DNA of 5,136 nt from NCBI GenBank assembly GCA_900549345.1, contig UROC01000099.1, positions 1 to 5,136 on the forward strand, written 5' to 3'. A program made the position numbers and the translations under genes. This document shows, piece by piece, positions 1 through 5,136 of the stretch. Source of the stretch: an uncultured Collinsella sp. (GTDB lineage Bacteria; Actinomycetota; Coriobacteriia; Coriobacteriales; Coriobacteriaceae). The notes beneath the pieces were generated by a model. It did not search any database, was not told the DNA's origin, and saw only the letters and a list, made by a program, of their open reading frames with translations. The number at the start of each line of letters is the position of its first letter. Position 1 is the stretch's first letter.

Positions 1-883
1 ACATGGCGTGTCCCGCCTCGTGGATGATGCTGTAGACGTTGGAGATGCAGTCGTCCTCGTAGATGTGCGTGGCGATGCGCGCGTCGCCCACCGAGAAGCC
101 CTCGCTAAACGGGTGCTCGGTAAAGGCAAGCGTGGTGTCGTCCAGGTTCAGGCCGACAAGCTTCATCAAGTCGAAGCTCATGGCGCGCTGGGCAGCCTCG
201 GGCACGTGGGCGTGCAAAAAGTCGGCAGCCGGCTGCTGGCCGCGCTCGCCGATGGCGTGCACGAGCGGCACGACCGTGGCCTTGACCTCATCGCAAAACG
301 CATCGAAGCTCTTGGCGGAAAGCCCGCGCTCGTACTGGTCGAGCCAAACATCGTACGGATCGCGCTTGGGATCCATGAGCTCGGCCTGATATTTGAGCTT
401 GTCGACAATCTTATCCACATAGGGCTCAAAGCTCGCCCAGTCGTTGGCCGCCTTGGCCTTGTGCCACACGGCATCGGCCTCGCAGGTGAGCCTGGTCCAA
501 GCCTCGGCCTCCTCGGTGGGAATGACGCTCGCCTCGCGCTGGTCGCGGCCGAGCACGCGGATCTCGTTGAGCAGTTGCGGGTCGTCGATCTTGCCTCCGG
601 CGACGGTCTCGCGTGCCAGCGAGCGCACAAGTTCGACAGACTTTTCGCTGGTCAGCAGCTTGTGATGCTCGCCGGCAAGGGTGCCCATGGCGTCGGCGCG
701 GGCTGCGGCGCCGTTGGCGGGGGCAATGGTCGCGCCGTCAAACTCGGCAATCTTGAGCAGGTACTCGCGAGTCCACAGCTTGCCCTCGAGCTTACGGAAT
801 TTTTTGACGGCCTTATCGACCTTCATGCCTTTGGGCATCTTGCCCGCTGCGGGCTTGGCCTTCTTATCGAGTTTCTTTCCCAT
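1..883 (-). CDS. M32-family metallocarboxypeptidase (carboxypeptidase Taq type), N-terminal 294 residues, cut by window edge
   Basis: M32 enzymes are zinc-dependent carboxypeptidases that remove C-terminal amino acids from peptides; they are usually cytoplasmic and about 500 residues long. Reading the - strand from the ATG at 883 gives an uninterrupted frame of 294 codons to the edge. Visible M32 signatures in order are an N-terminal helical region resembling the family's opening segment (about residues 37-80, with AARADAMGTLA at 60-70), DPYDVWLDQYERG at 175-187, HPF at 257-259, a DxRx(A)T version of the DxRxT motif at 267-272, and the zinc-binding HEAGH at 288-292. The HES/GQ and GxxQDxHW motifs lie beyond the window. 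AAGGA (890-894 on this strand) sits 6 nt before the ATG and supports the start. The first ~30 residues are very lysine-rich, so a start at Met16 or Met20 cannot be excluded. No signal peptide is seen. The gene is divergent from pheS. The family call is firm; the substrate is unknown. Confidence 0.93.
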   Translation of the reverse strand, partial: MGKKLDKKAKPAAGKMPKGMKVDKAVKKFRKLEGKLWTREYLLKIAEFDGATIAPANGAAARADAMGTLAGEHHKLLTSEKSVELVRSLARETVAGGKIDDPQLLNEIRVLGRDQREASVIPTEEAEAWTRLTCEADAVWHKAKAANDWASFEPYVDKIVDKLKYQAELMDPKRDPYDVWLDQYERGLSAKSFDAFCDEVKATVVPLVHAIGERGQQPAADFLHAHVPEAAQRAMSFDLMKLVGLNLDDTTLAFTEHPFSEGFSVGDARIATHIYEDDCISNVYSIIHEAGHAM

Positions 884-1001
884 ACCATATCCTTGATCTC
901 GTGAGCCGAGCGCTTCGGGTGGGCGCGCGGCCAGTTTGCACAGCTACCTGCCTTGTACCCAGCACGAACAAAACGGAACGCGGCGATACGCCCACACAAT
1001 G
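884..1001. other. Divergent intergenic segment with no assignable gene
   Basis: This stretch between the carboxypeptidase start and the pheS promoter holds no convincing gene. It should contain the carboxypeptidase promoter on the - strand, but I see no clear -35/-10 pair; the nearest is a weak TACAAG-like -10 read on that strand. The right end includes half of a CCACA-CAA-TGTGG inverted repeat (992-1004), which abuts the probable pheS -10 box. Confidence 0.5.
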
Positions 1002-1010
1002 TGGTATCCT
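1002..1010 (+). promoter_or_regulatory. Probable extended -10 promoter of the pheST transcript
   Basis: TGG followed by TATCCT fits an extended -10 element (TGn plus a 4/6 match to TATAAT). No TTGACA-like -35 is found 16-18 bp upstream, as is common for extended -10 promoters. Transcription would begin around 1016-1018, only a few bases before the first paired base of T-box Stem I (1022), which is where a T-box transcript should start. The position therefore supports the call more than the sequence match does. Confidence 0.5.
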
Positions 1011-1112
1011 GTAGCCCAATGCGTTGACGGAGAGGGTTTTGCCCGCCGCGTCGCCGGCAAGAGAGGGAAGGTCATGGGCTGCAAGCCTTCCTGCGGTGAC
1101 AAGGGCCAAGCG

Positions 1113-1115
1113 TTC
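1113..1115 (+). promoter_or_regulatory. T-box specifier codon UUC (Phe)
   Basis: UUC lies in an unpaired stretch on the 3' side of Stem I, between the GGGC helix strand (1103-1106) and the CUCCC/lower-stem strand. It is followed by A1116, the purine that normally follows a specifier. It would pair with the GAA anticodon of tRNA-Phe, and the downstream gene is pheS, so position and identity agree. I did not find the usual AGUA S-turn strand opposite it. Confidence 0.85.
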
Positions 1116-1241
1116 ACTCCCGAGCAGCGACCTCAACGGGCACGCGGCCAGCGGCGGCGATGTCCCCAGTAGGGAAGCCGTGAGCCTCGCGATAAGGGGC
1201 GCAGAGTGGGCACGGCGGGCTAGACATCCGCCGCGTCAAAC

Positions 1242-1271
1242 AAGGTGGTACCGCGGAATTCAACCGTCCTT
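1242..1271 (+). promoter_or_regulatory. T-box antiterminator with UGGU acceptor-binding bulge
   Basis: AAGGTGGTACCGCG (1242-1255) matches the T-box consensus almost perfectly. AAGG (1242-1245) pairs with CCTT (1268-1271) and GCGG (1253-1256) with CCGT (1264-1267), leaving the 7-nt bulge TGGTACC (1246-1252). UGGU in the bulge is complementary to ACCA, the 3' end expected of uncharged tRNA-Phe with discriminator A73. The 3' strand is shared with the terminator, so the two structures exclude each other. Confidence 0.95.
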
Positions 1272-1302
1272 GGGCAATGTACATGCCCGAGGGCGGTTTT
1301 TT
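1264..1302 (+). terminator. Regulated intrinsic terminator of the pheS T-box
   Basis: CCGTCCTTGGGCA (1264-1276) pairs with TGCCCGAGGGCGG (1284-1296) in a 13-bp stem with two G-U pairs and the loop ATGTACA. Six T residues follow directly (1297-1302). Its 5' arm is the antiterminator 3' strand, so it forms when tRNA-Phe is charged and stops transcription before pheS. Confidence 0.95.
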
Positions 1303-1377
1303 GTTACCGAACCGGGCCGCGTTTTCACAACGCCAGGCGGCGGCAGTCGTCCCGGCGAGCGGGGAGCGCGAGAGACG

Positions 1378-1386
1378 AAAGGGAAG
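1378..1386 (+). promoter_or_regulatory. Ribosome binding site that fixes the pheS start
   Basis: The purine run AAAGGGAAG lies 2 nt before the ATG at 1389 (GGG core about 5 nt away). It supports that start over an in-frame upstream GTG near 1245, which lies within the T-box sequence itself and upstream of the regulated terminator. Confidence 0.75.
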
Positions 1387-1388
1387 AC

Positions 1389-2465
1389 ATGAGTCTGATT
1401 GATGATCTGGTCAAACTCGAGGAAGAGGCCAAGGAGCTCGTCGCAGGCGCCGACGACGCCGCCAAGCTCGAGGCTGCGCGCGTTGAGCTGCTCGGTCGCA
1501 AGGGCCGCATCACCGGCCTGATGCGCATGATGGGCAAGCTCGCCCCCGAGGATCGCCCCGTCATGGGCAAGCGCGCCAACGAGATGCGCCAGCTGATCGA
1601 GGGCATGCTCGACGAGCGCAACACCGAGATGAAGGCCGCCGCCCTCAAGCGCGCACTGGAGCACGACGCCGTCGACATCACGCTGCCGGGCATCCGTCCG
1701 CAGATCGGCCACCAGCACCTGATCAAGCAGATTATCGAGGAGGCCGAGGACATCTTCTGCGGCATCGGCTACACCGTCGAGTCCGGCCCCATGGTCGACA
1801 CCTCTTACTACAACTTCACCGCGCTCAACGCCCCCATGGATCACCCGAGCCGTTCGGCCCGCGATACCTTCTACGTGGTCGACAACAACCCCGGCAGCGT
1901 CGCGCACCCCGAGGCTCACGCCCACGGCGAGTCCGACGTGCTGCTGCGCACCCAGACCTCGGGCGTGCAGATCCACACCATGGAGTCGCAGAAGCCGCCC
2001 ATCTACATGATCTGCCCGGGCACCGTCTACCGTCCCGACACGGCCGACGCCTGCCACCTGCCGCAGTTCAATCAGATCGAGGGCCTGGTCGTCGACGAGG
2101 GCATCACCTTTGGCGACCTCAAGGGCACGCTCGACTACTTTGTTAAGTGCATGTTTGGCGAGGATCGCAAGACGCGTTACCGCCCGCACTTCTTCCCCTT
2201 CACCGAGCCCAGCTGCGAGGTGGACGTGAGCTGCCACGTGTGCGGCGGCAAGGGCTGCAACTTCTGCAAGCACAGCGGCTGGATCGAGATCTTGGGCTGC
2301 GGCATGGTCGACCCCAACGTTCTGGTCAACTGCGGCATCGACCCCGAGAAGTACACTGGCTTCGCCTTTGGCATTGGCGCCGAGCGCGTCGCGGCCCTGC
2401 GCTACGACCTGCCGGATCTGCGAACGCTGATGACAGGCGATATGCGCTTCCTCAACCAATTTTAA
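1389..2465 (+). CDS. pheS: Phenylalanine--tRNA ligase alpha subunit (EC 6.1.1.20)
   Basis: This is the class II catalytic subunit. With ATP it activates Phe and transfers it to tRNA-Phe in a cytoplasmic alpha2beta2 complex with PheT. It has 358 residues (E. coli 327). Residues 1-90 form the N-terminal helical region that should be the tRNA-contacting coiled coil. The catalytic core follows: HPSRSARDTFYV at 152-163, motif 2 around RTQTSGVQIHTM (187-198) to YRPDTADACHLPQFNQIEGL (214-233), the Phe-pocket FPFTEPS at 269-275, and motif 3 around GFAFGIGAER (324-333). A326 aligns with E. coli Ala294, which sets Phe specificity. A CxxC-x4-CxxC insert (C282, C285, C290, C293), known in other Gram-positive PheS, precedes WIEILGCGMV. 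About 17 extra residues with several His (about 165-182) lie between DTFYV and LLRTQTS. The start follows the T-box terminator and a good RBS. Identity is certain. Confidence 0.99.
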   Translation: MSLIDDLVKLEEEAKELVAGADDAAKLEAARVELLGRKGRITGLMRMMGKLAPEDRPVMGKRANEMRQLIEGMLDERNTEMKAAALKRALEHDAVDITLPGIRPQIGHQHLIKQIIEEAEDIFCGIGYTVESGPMVDTSYYNFTALNAPMDHPSRSARDTFYVVDNNPGSVAHPEAHAHGESDVLLRTQTSGVQIHTMESQKPPIYMICPGTVYRPDTADACHLPQFNQIEGLVVDEGITFGDLKGTLDYFVKCMFGEDRKTRYRPHFFPFTEPSCEVDVSCHVCGGKGCNFCKHSGWIEILGCGMVDPNVLVNCGIDPEKYTGFAFGIGAERVAALRYDLPDLRTLMTGDMRFLNQF

Positions 2466-2478
2466 GTTGACCTGTCCC

Positions 2479-2583
2479 GGCGGCTTCCCGAGCCACCGCA
2501 CCTTGCCTTTCAATCGTCGGTTGCGTACCTAAGTACGCGGCCCTCCTCTTTCAAGGCAATCTGCGGCACCTCGGAAACCCGTC
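2479..2583. repeat. 105-nt imperfect inverted repeat (repeat-element-like hairpin) in the pheS-pheT spacer
   Basis: The two halves pair in a long rod: GGCGG (2479-2483) with CCGTC (2579-2583), TT (2485-2486) with AA (2576-2577), CCGAG (2488-2492) with CTCGG (2570-2574), CCGCA (2496-2500) with TGCGG (2562-2566), and TTGCCTT (2503-2509) with AAGGCAA (2553-2559). The helices are separated by symmetrical 1x1, 1x1, 3x3 and 2x2 mismatches. A perfect apical hairpin, GCGTAC-CTAA-GTACGC, spans 2523-2538. CTTTCAA occurs twice as a direct repeat (2507-2513 and 2548-2554). The design resembles a REP/MITE-type dispersed element or a decayed palindrome. No target-site duplication is obvious. Family membership needs a genome comparison. 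Confidence 0.7.
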
Positions 2584-2601
2584 TCCGTAGCTGGAGTTTT
2601 T
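2583..2601 (+). terminator. Weak terminator-like hairpin with U run upstream of pheT
   Basis: CTCC (2583-2586) pairs with GGAG (2593-2596) around a 6-nt loop, followed by five T residues (2597-2601). The stem is only 4 bp and would be a poor terminator alone. Lying directly after the large inverted repeat, it could cause partial termination or pausing between pheS and pheT. It may also be incidental. Confidence 0.3.
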
Positions 2602-2646
2602 CCGTCTGTTTATTGCAGGCGTTACAGATGAAAGGAGACCAGTTAG

Positions 2647-5100
2647 ATGCGCGTTTCTTACGACTGGCTCAAGACCATGATCGATATTCCGGAGGATCCC
2701 AAGACCCTTTCGGACGAATATATCCGTACCGGCACCGAGGTCGAGGCGATCGACACCGTGGGCGAGTCCTTCGACCACGTGGTGACTGCCAAGGTGCTCA
2801 CCAAGACCCCGCACCCCGATAGCGACCACATGTATGTGTGCTCGGTCGACGTGGGTGACAAGAACCTCGACGCTGACGGCAATCCCGCTCCGCTGCAGAT
2901 CGTCTGCGGCGCGCAGAACTTCGAGGCCGGCGACCACATCGTCACGGCCATGATCGGCGCAGTCCTGCCCGGCGACGTCAAGATCAAGAAGAGCAAGCTT
3001 CGCGGCGTCGTGTCCATGGGCATGAACTGCTCTGCGCGCGAACTCGGCCTGGGCGGCGACCACTCCGGCATCATGATTCTGCCCGAGGACACGCCCTGCG
3101 GTATGCCGTTTGCCGAGTACGTGGGCTCGAGTGATACTGTGCTCGACTGCGAGATCACGCCCAACCGTCCCGATTGCCTGTCCATGATCGGCATGGCCCG
3201 CGAGACCGGCGCCATCTTCGACCGTGATTTCCACGTTGAGTTGCCCGCCATCAAGGCGGAGACCGGCCGCGCGACCGACGACGAGCTTTCGGTCGAGATT
3301 GCCGACGAGGGCCTGTGCGACCGCTATGTCGCCCGCATCGTGCGCAACGTGAAGGTCGGCCCGTCGCCCGACTGGATGGTCAAGCGCCTTAACGCCCTGG
3401 GCGTGCGCCCGCACAACAACATCGTCGACATCACCAACTACGTGATGATGCTCACCGGTCAGCCGCTGCACGCCTTTGACCTGGACACCTTTGCCGAGCG
3501 CGATGGCCACCGTCGCGTGGTGGTTCGCGCCGCCCGGCAGGATGAGAAGTTCACGACGCTCGACGGCGAGGAGCGCGTGCTCGACGCCGGCATGGGCCTC
3601 ATCACCGACGGCGAGCGTCCTGTGGCGCTGGCCGGCGTTATGGGTGGCATGGATTCCGAGATTGAGGACGATACCGTCGACGTGATGGTCGAGAGCGCCT
3701 GCTTCAACGCCGGCCGCACCTCGCACACCAGCCGTGACCTGTCGCTGATCTCCGACGCCTCCATTCGCTTTGAGCGCCAGGTTGACGAGACCGGCTGCGT
3801 GGATGTCGCCAACGTTACCTGCGCGCTCATCGAAGAGATCGCCGGCGGCGAGGTTGCTCCCGGCTATGTTGACGTTTTCCCCGCGCCCAAGACCATCGAC
3901 AGCATTAAGCTGCGCCTGGCCCGTGTGCACGCCATCTGCGGTGCCGACATCGAGCCCGACTTTATCGAGCGCTCGCTCACCCGCCTGGGCTGCACCGTCG
4001 AGCGCGACGGCGAGGACTTTATGGTCACGCCGCCGAGCTTCCGTCCCGACCTGCCGCGTGAGATCGACCTGATCGAGGAGGTCCTGCGCCTGTGGGGCAT
4101 GGGTCGCGTCACGGCGACCATTCCGGCTGCCAAGAACCACATCAGCGGCCTGACGCGCGAGCAGAAGCTTACCCGCAAGGTCGGCGAGATCCTGCGCGCC
4201 TGTGGCCTCAACGAGACCACGACCTTTGGCTTTGCCGCTCCGGGCGACCTGGAGAAGATTGGCATGTCCACCGAAGGCCGCGGCTGCCCCGTGGTGCTCA
4301 TGAATCCGCTGGTGGCCGAGCAGACCGAGATGCGTCGTTCGCTGCTGCCGGGCCTGCTGCAGTCCGTGGCCTACAACGAGGCGCACGGTACGCCCAACGT
4401 GCACCTGTACGAGGTCGGCAGCCTGTTCCACGGTCGCGAGAACGCCAGCCTGCCCAAGGAGACCAAGTCCGTGGCGGGTGTGCTCTCGGGCCAGTGGAGC
4501 GAGCAGTCCTGGAACATGAAGTACCGCAAGCTGCGCTTCTTCTTTGGCAAGGGCATTGTCGAGGAGCTGCTCGCCCAGCTGCGCATCGAGAAGGTTCGCT
4601 TCCGTCCCGTCGAGGGCGAGGGCTACGCTTTCTTGCAGCCGGGTCGTGCGGCCGAGGTTCTGTCCGGCGGAACCGTGCTGGGCTGGGTCGGCGAGATTCA
4701 CCCCGAGGCGCGCGAGGCGATGGGCATCGATGAGGTCGTCGTTGCCTTTGAGCTTGACCTGGACAAGCTGATCAAGGGCGCCCGCAACCAGGAGAACTAC
4801 CGCGAGTTCTCGCAGTACCCGGCCGTTGAGCACGACCTTGCCATTGTGGTCGACAATGCCGTGACCTGCGAGGATCTTGAGCGCCGTATTACCAGCGCCG
4901 GCGGCAAGCTGCTCGAGGGCGTGCGCCTGTTCGATGTCTACCGCGATCCGGTTCGTATCGGCAAGGGCAAGAAGTCCATGGCCTTTGCGCTCACGTATCG
5001 CTCGGACGACCACACGCTTACTAGCGAAGAGGTCGAGAAGGCGCACCAGAAGATCGTCACCAAGGTGTGCAAGGGCGTAAACGGCGAAGTCCGCTCGTAA
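2647..5100 (+). CDS. pheT: Phenylalanine--tRNA ligase beta subunit
   Basis: PheT is the non-catalytic partner of PheS. It binds tRNA-Phe and hydrolyses mischarged Tyr-tRNA-Phe. It has 817 residues, typical of the long bacterial form. The order is: N-terminal segment opening MRVSYDWLK; EMAP/OB-fold tRNA-binding domain about 43-155 (TPHPDSDHMYVCSVDVG, KLRGVVSMGMNCSARELGLG); B3/B4 editing domain about 215-395, with HNNIVDITNYVM at 256-267, PLHAFD at 273-278, GGMDSEI at 333-339 and VESACFN at 348-354 (H275 and E349 are likely equivalents of known editing-site residues); B5 domain about 415-485, ending in SFRPDLPREIDLIEEVLRLW; a degenerate synthetase-like core about 495-705 (MNPLVAEQTEMRRSLLPGLL); and the FDX-ACB anticodon-binding domain about 719-812 (QYPAVEHDLAIVV, KSMAFALTYRSDDHTLT). 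AGGAGA at 2633-2638 lies 8 nt before the ATG. It is co-directional with pheS after a 181-nt spacer. The reading frame is intact and identity is certain. Confidence 0.99.
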   Translation: MRVSYDWLKTMIDIPEDPKTLSDEYIRTGTEVEAIDTVGESFDHVVTAKVLTKTPHPDSDHMYVCSVDVGDKNLDADGNPAPLQIVCGAQNFEAGDHIVTAMIGAVLPGDVKIKKSKLRGVVSMGMNCSARELGLGGDHSGIMILPEDTPCGMPFAEYVGSSDTVLDCEITPNRPDCLSMIGMARETGAIFDRDFHVELPAIKAETGRATDDELSVEIADEGLCDRYVARIVRNVKVGPSPDWMVKRLNALGVRPHNNIVDITNYVMMLTGQPLHAFDLDTFAERDGHRRVVVRAARQDEKFTTLDGEERVLDAGMGLITDGERPVALAGVMGGMDSEIEDDTVDVMVESACFNAGRTSHTSRDLSLISDASIRFERQVDETGCVDVANVTCALIEEIAGGEVAPGYVDVFPAPKTIDSIKLRLARVHAICGADIEPDFIERSLTRLGCTVERDGEDFMVTPPSFRPDLPREIDLIEEVLRLWGMGRVTATIPAAKNHISGLTREQKLTRKVGEILRACGLNETTTFGFAAPGDLEKIGMSTEGRGCPVVLMNPLVAEQTEMRRSLLPGLLQSVAYNEAHGTPNVHLYEVGSLFHGRENASLPKETKSVAGVLSGQWSEQSWNMKYRKLRFFFGKGIVEELLAQLRIEKVRFRPVEGEGYAFLQPGRAAEVLSGGTVLGWVGEIHPEAREAMGIDEVVVAFELDLDKLIKGARNQENYREFSQYPAVEHDLAIVVDNAVTCEDLERRITSAGGKLLEGVRLFDVYRDPVRIGKGKKSMAFALTYRSDDHTLTSEEVEKAHQKIVTKVCKGVNGEVRS

Positions 5101-5114
5101 TCTTTGCTGTTCGG

Positions 5115-5136
5115 AACCCGCCCCCTGCGGGGGTTT
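5115..5136 (+). terminator. Probable intrinsic terminator after pheT (cut by window edge)
   Basis: Fourteen bases after the pheT stop, a G/C hairpin can form either as CCCCC (5121-5125) with GGGGG (5129-5133) around TGC, or with AACCC (5115-5119) and GGGTT (5131-5135) as the outer arms. Three Ts are visible before the window ends, so the length of the T tract is unknown. Its position right after pheT suggests the operon is only pheST. Confidence 0.75.

Larger units (their letters stand above)
1022..1302 (+). promoter_or_regulatory. T-box leader (tRNA-Phe-sensing riboswitch) controlling pheST
   Basis: A full T-box can be traced. The base of Stem I pairs CGTTGA (1022-1027) with TCAACG (1133-1138). 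Higher pairings are GCCC (1041-1044) with GGGC (1103-1106), GTCGCC (1050-1055) with GGTGAC (1095-1100), and GGAAGG (1066-1071) with CCTTCC (1086-1091). AGAGAG (1060-1065) and the terminal loop with GGGCTGCAAG (1076-1085) match the conserved distal T-loop region that stacks on the tRNA elbow. The specifier TTC is at 1113-1115. Stem II/IIA-B candidates occupy about 1155-1200, and Stem III pairs CGGCGG (1213-1218) with CCGCCG (1228-1233). The T-box sequence and a terminator finish the element. In this family, uncharged cognate tRNA stabilises the antiterminator and turns on downstream synthetase genes. Phe specificity agrees with pheS being the next gene. The exact lower Stem I and Stem II pairings are tentative. 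Confidence 0.95.

Noticed and set aside
886..888. Alternative ATG for the - strand carboxypeptidase
   Set aside because: It is out of frame with the M32 protein and only 1 nt from the AAGGA ribosome-binding sequence, too close to be used.
8..904. Open frame of 298 codons on the + strand at the left edge
   Set aside because: Antisense to the M32 carboxypeptidase, whose frame shows HPF, DxRx(A)T and HEAGH. The + strand product has no recognisable motif.
1088..1090. Alternative TTC as T-box specifier
   Set aside because: It lies within the GGAAGG/CCTTCC helix near the tip of Stem I, where it would be paired. The specifier should be unpaired in the lower part of Stem I, as the TTC at 1113-1115 is.
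936..1172. Small open frame on the + strand over the leader region
   Set aside because: It overlaps the promoter and T-box Stem I/II, lacks a convincing RBS, and looks like no known leader peptide. The RNA structure explains the sequence.
1319..1333. Small hairpin GCGTT-TTCAC-AACGC between the T-box terminator and pheS
   Set aside because: Five base pairs with no T run or conserved context; chance occurrence is likely in a GC-rich leader.
1245..1388. Upstream in-frame extension of pheS (start near 1245)
   Set aside because: It would begin inside the conserved T-box sequence and read through the regulated terminator. The added residues do not resemble PheS, and the ATG at 1389 has an RBS and gives a normal PheS N-terminus.
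1260..2513. Open frame of 417 codons on the - strand opposite pheS
   Set aside because: Antisense shadow of pheS with biased composition and no recognisable domain; it also runs through the T-box terminator.
2551..5046. Open frame of 831 codons on the - strand opposite pheT
   Set aside because: It is the antisense shadow of pheT, kept open by high-GC codon bias. The translation is low-complexity (Ala/Gly/Val/His/Asp/Leu-rich) with no recognisable domain, while the + strand frame is a complete PheT.

Overview
The window is GC-rich (roughly 60-65% by eye). It holds a classical phenylalanyl-tRNA synthetase locus (pheS-pheT) on the + strand, with a partial, divergently transcribed M32-family metallocarboxypeptidase gene at the left edge. 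A tRNA-sensing T-box leader in a high-GC genome, a Gram-positive-type PheS with a CxxC...CxxC insert, and strong G/C at third codon positions suggest a high-GC Gram-positive bacterium. My best guess is Coriobacteriia (Collinsella-like). This is an impression from composition and protein style and has not been tested by a search.

Layout. Positions 1-883 (- strand) carry the first 294 codons of an M32 carboxypeptidase; the window ends just after its HEAGH zinc motif. Positions 884-1388 form the divergent intergenic region. Its left part (884-about 1001) shows nothing I can assign. It then holds a probable extended -10 promoter (1002-1010) and a complete T-box leader (about 1022-1302). The leader has a long Stem I with a UUC (Phe) specifier at 1113-1115, a Stem II/IIA-B region, Stem III, the conserved T-box sequence with a UGGU acceptor-binding bulge, and a strong intrinsic terminator that is mutually exclusive with the antiterminator. 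pheS follows at 1389-2465. pheT (2647-5100) is separated from it by an unusually long 181-nt spacer. That spacer is almost filled by a ~105-nt imperfect inverted repeat (2479-2583) and a small terminator-like hairpin with a U run (2583-2601). A G/C hairpin entering a T run closes the operon at the right edge.

How it works together. PheS (alpha, catalytic) and PheT (beta, tRNA binding and editing) form the alpha2beta2 enzyme that charges tRNA-Phe. When uncharged tRNA-Phe accumulates, its GAA anticodon should pair with the UUC specifier and its free ACCA end with the UGGU bulge. This would stabilise the antiterminator and let transcription enter pheST; with charged tRNA the terminator forms. 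The spacer hairpins could change the PheS:PheT expression ratio, but that is inference. The M32 peptidase appears to be an unrelated neighbour.

I see no novel multi-gene system. The two points most worth a second look are the well-formed Phe T-box in this high-GC setting and the structured repeat-like element inside the pheS-pheT spacer.
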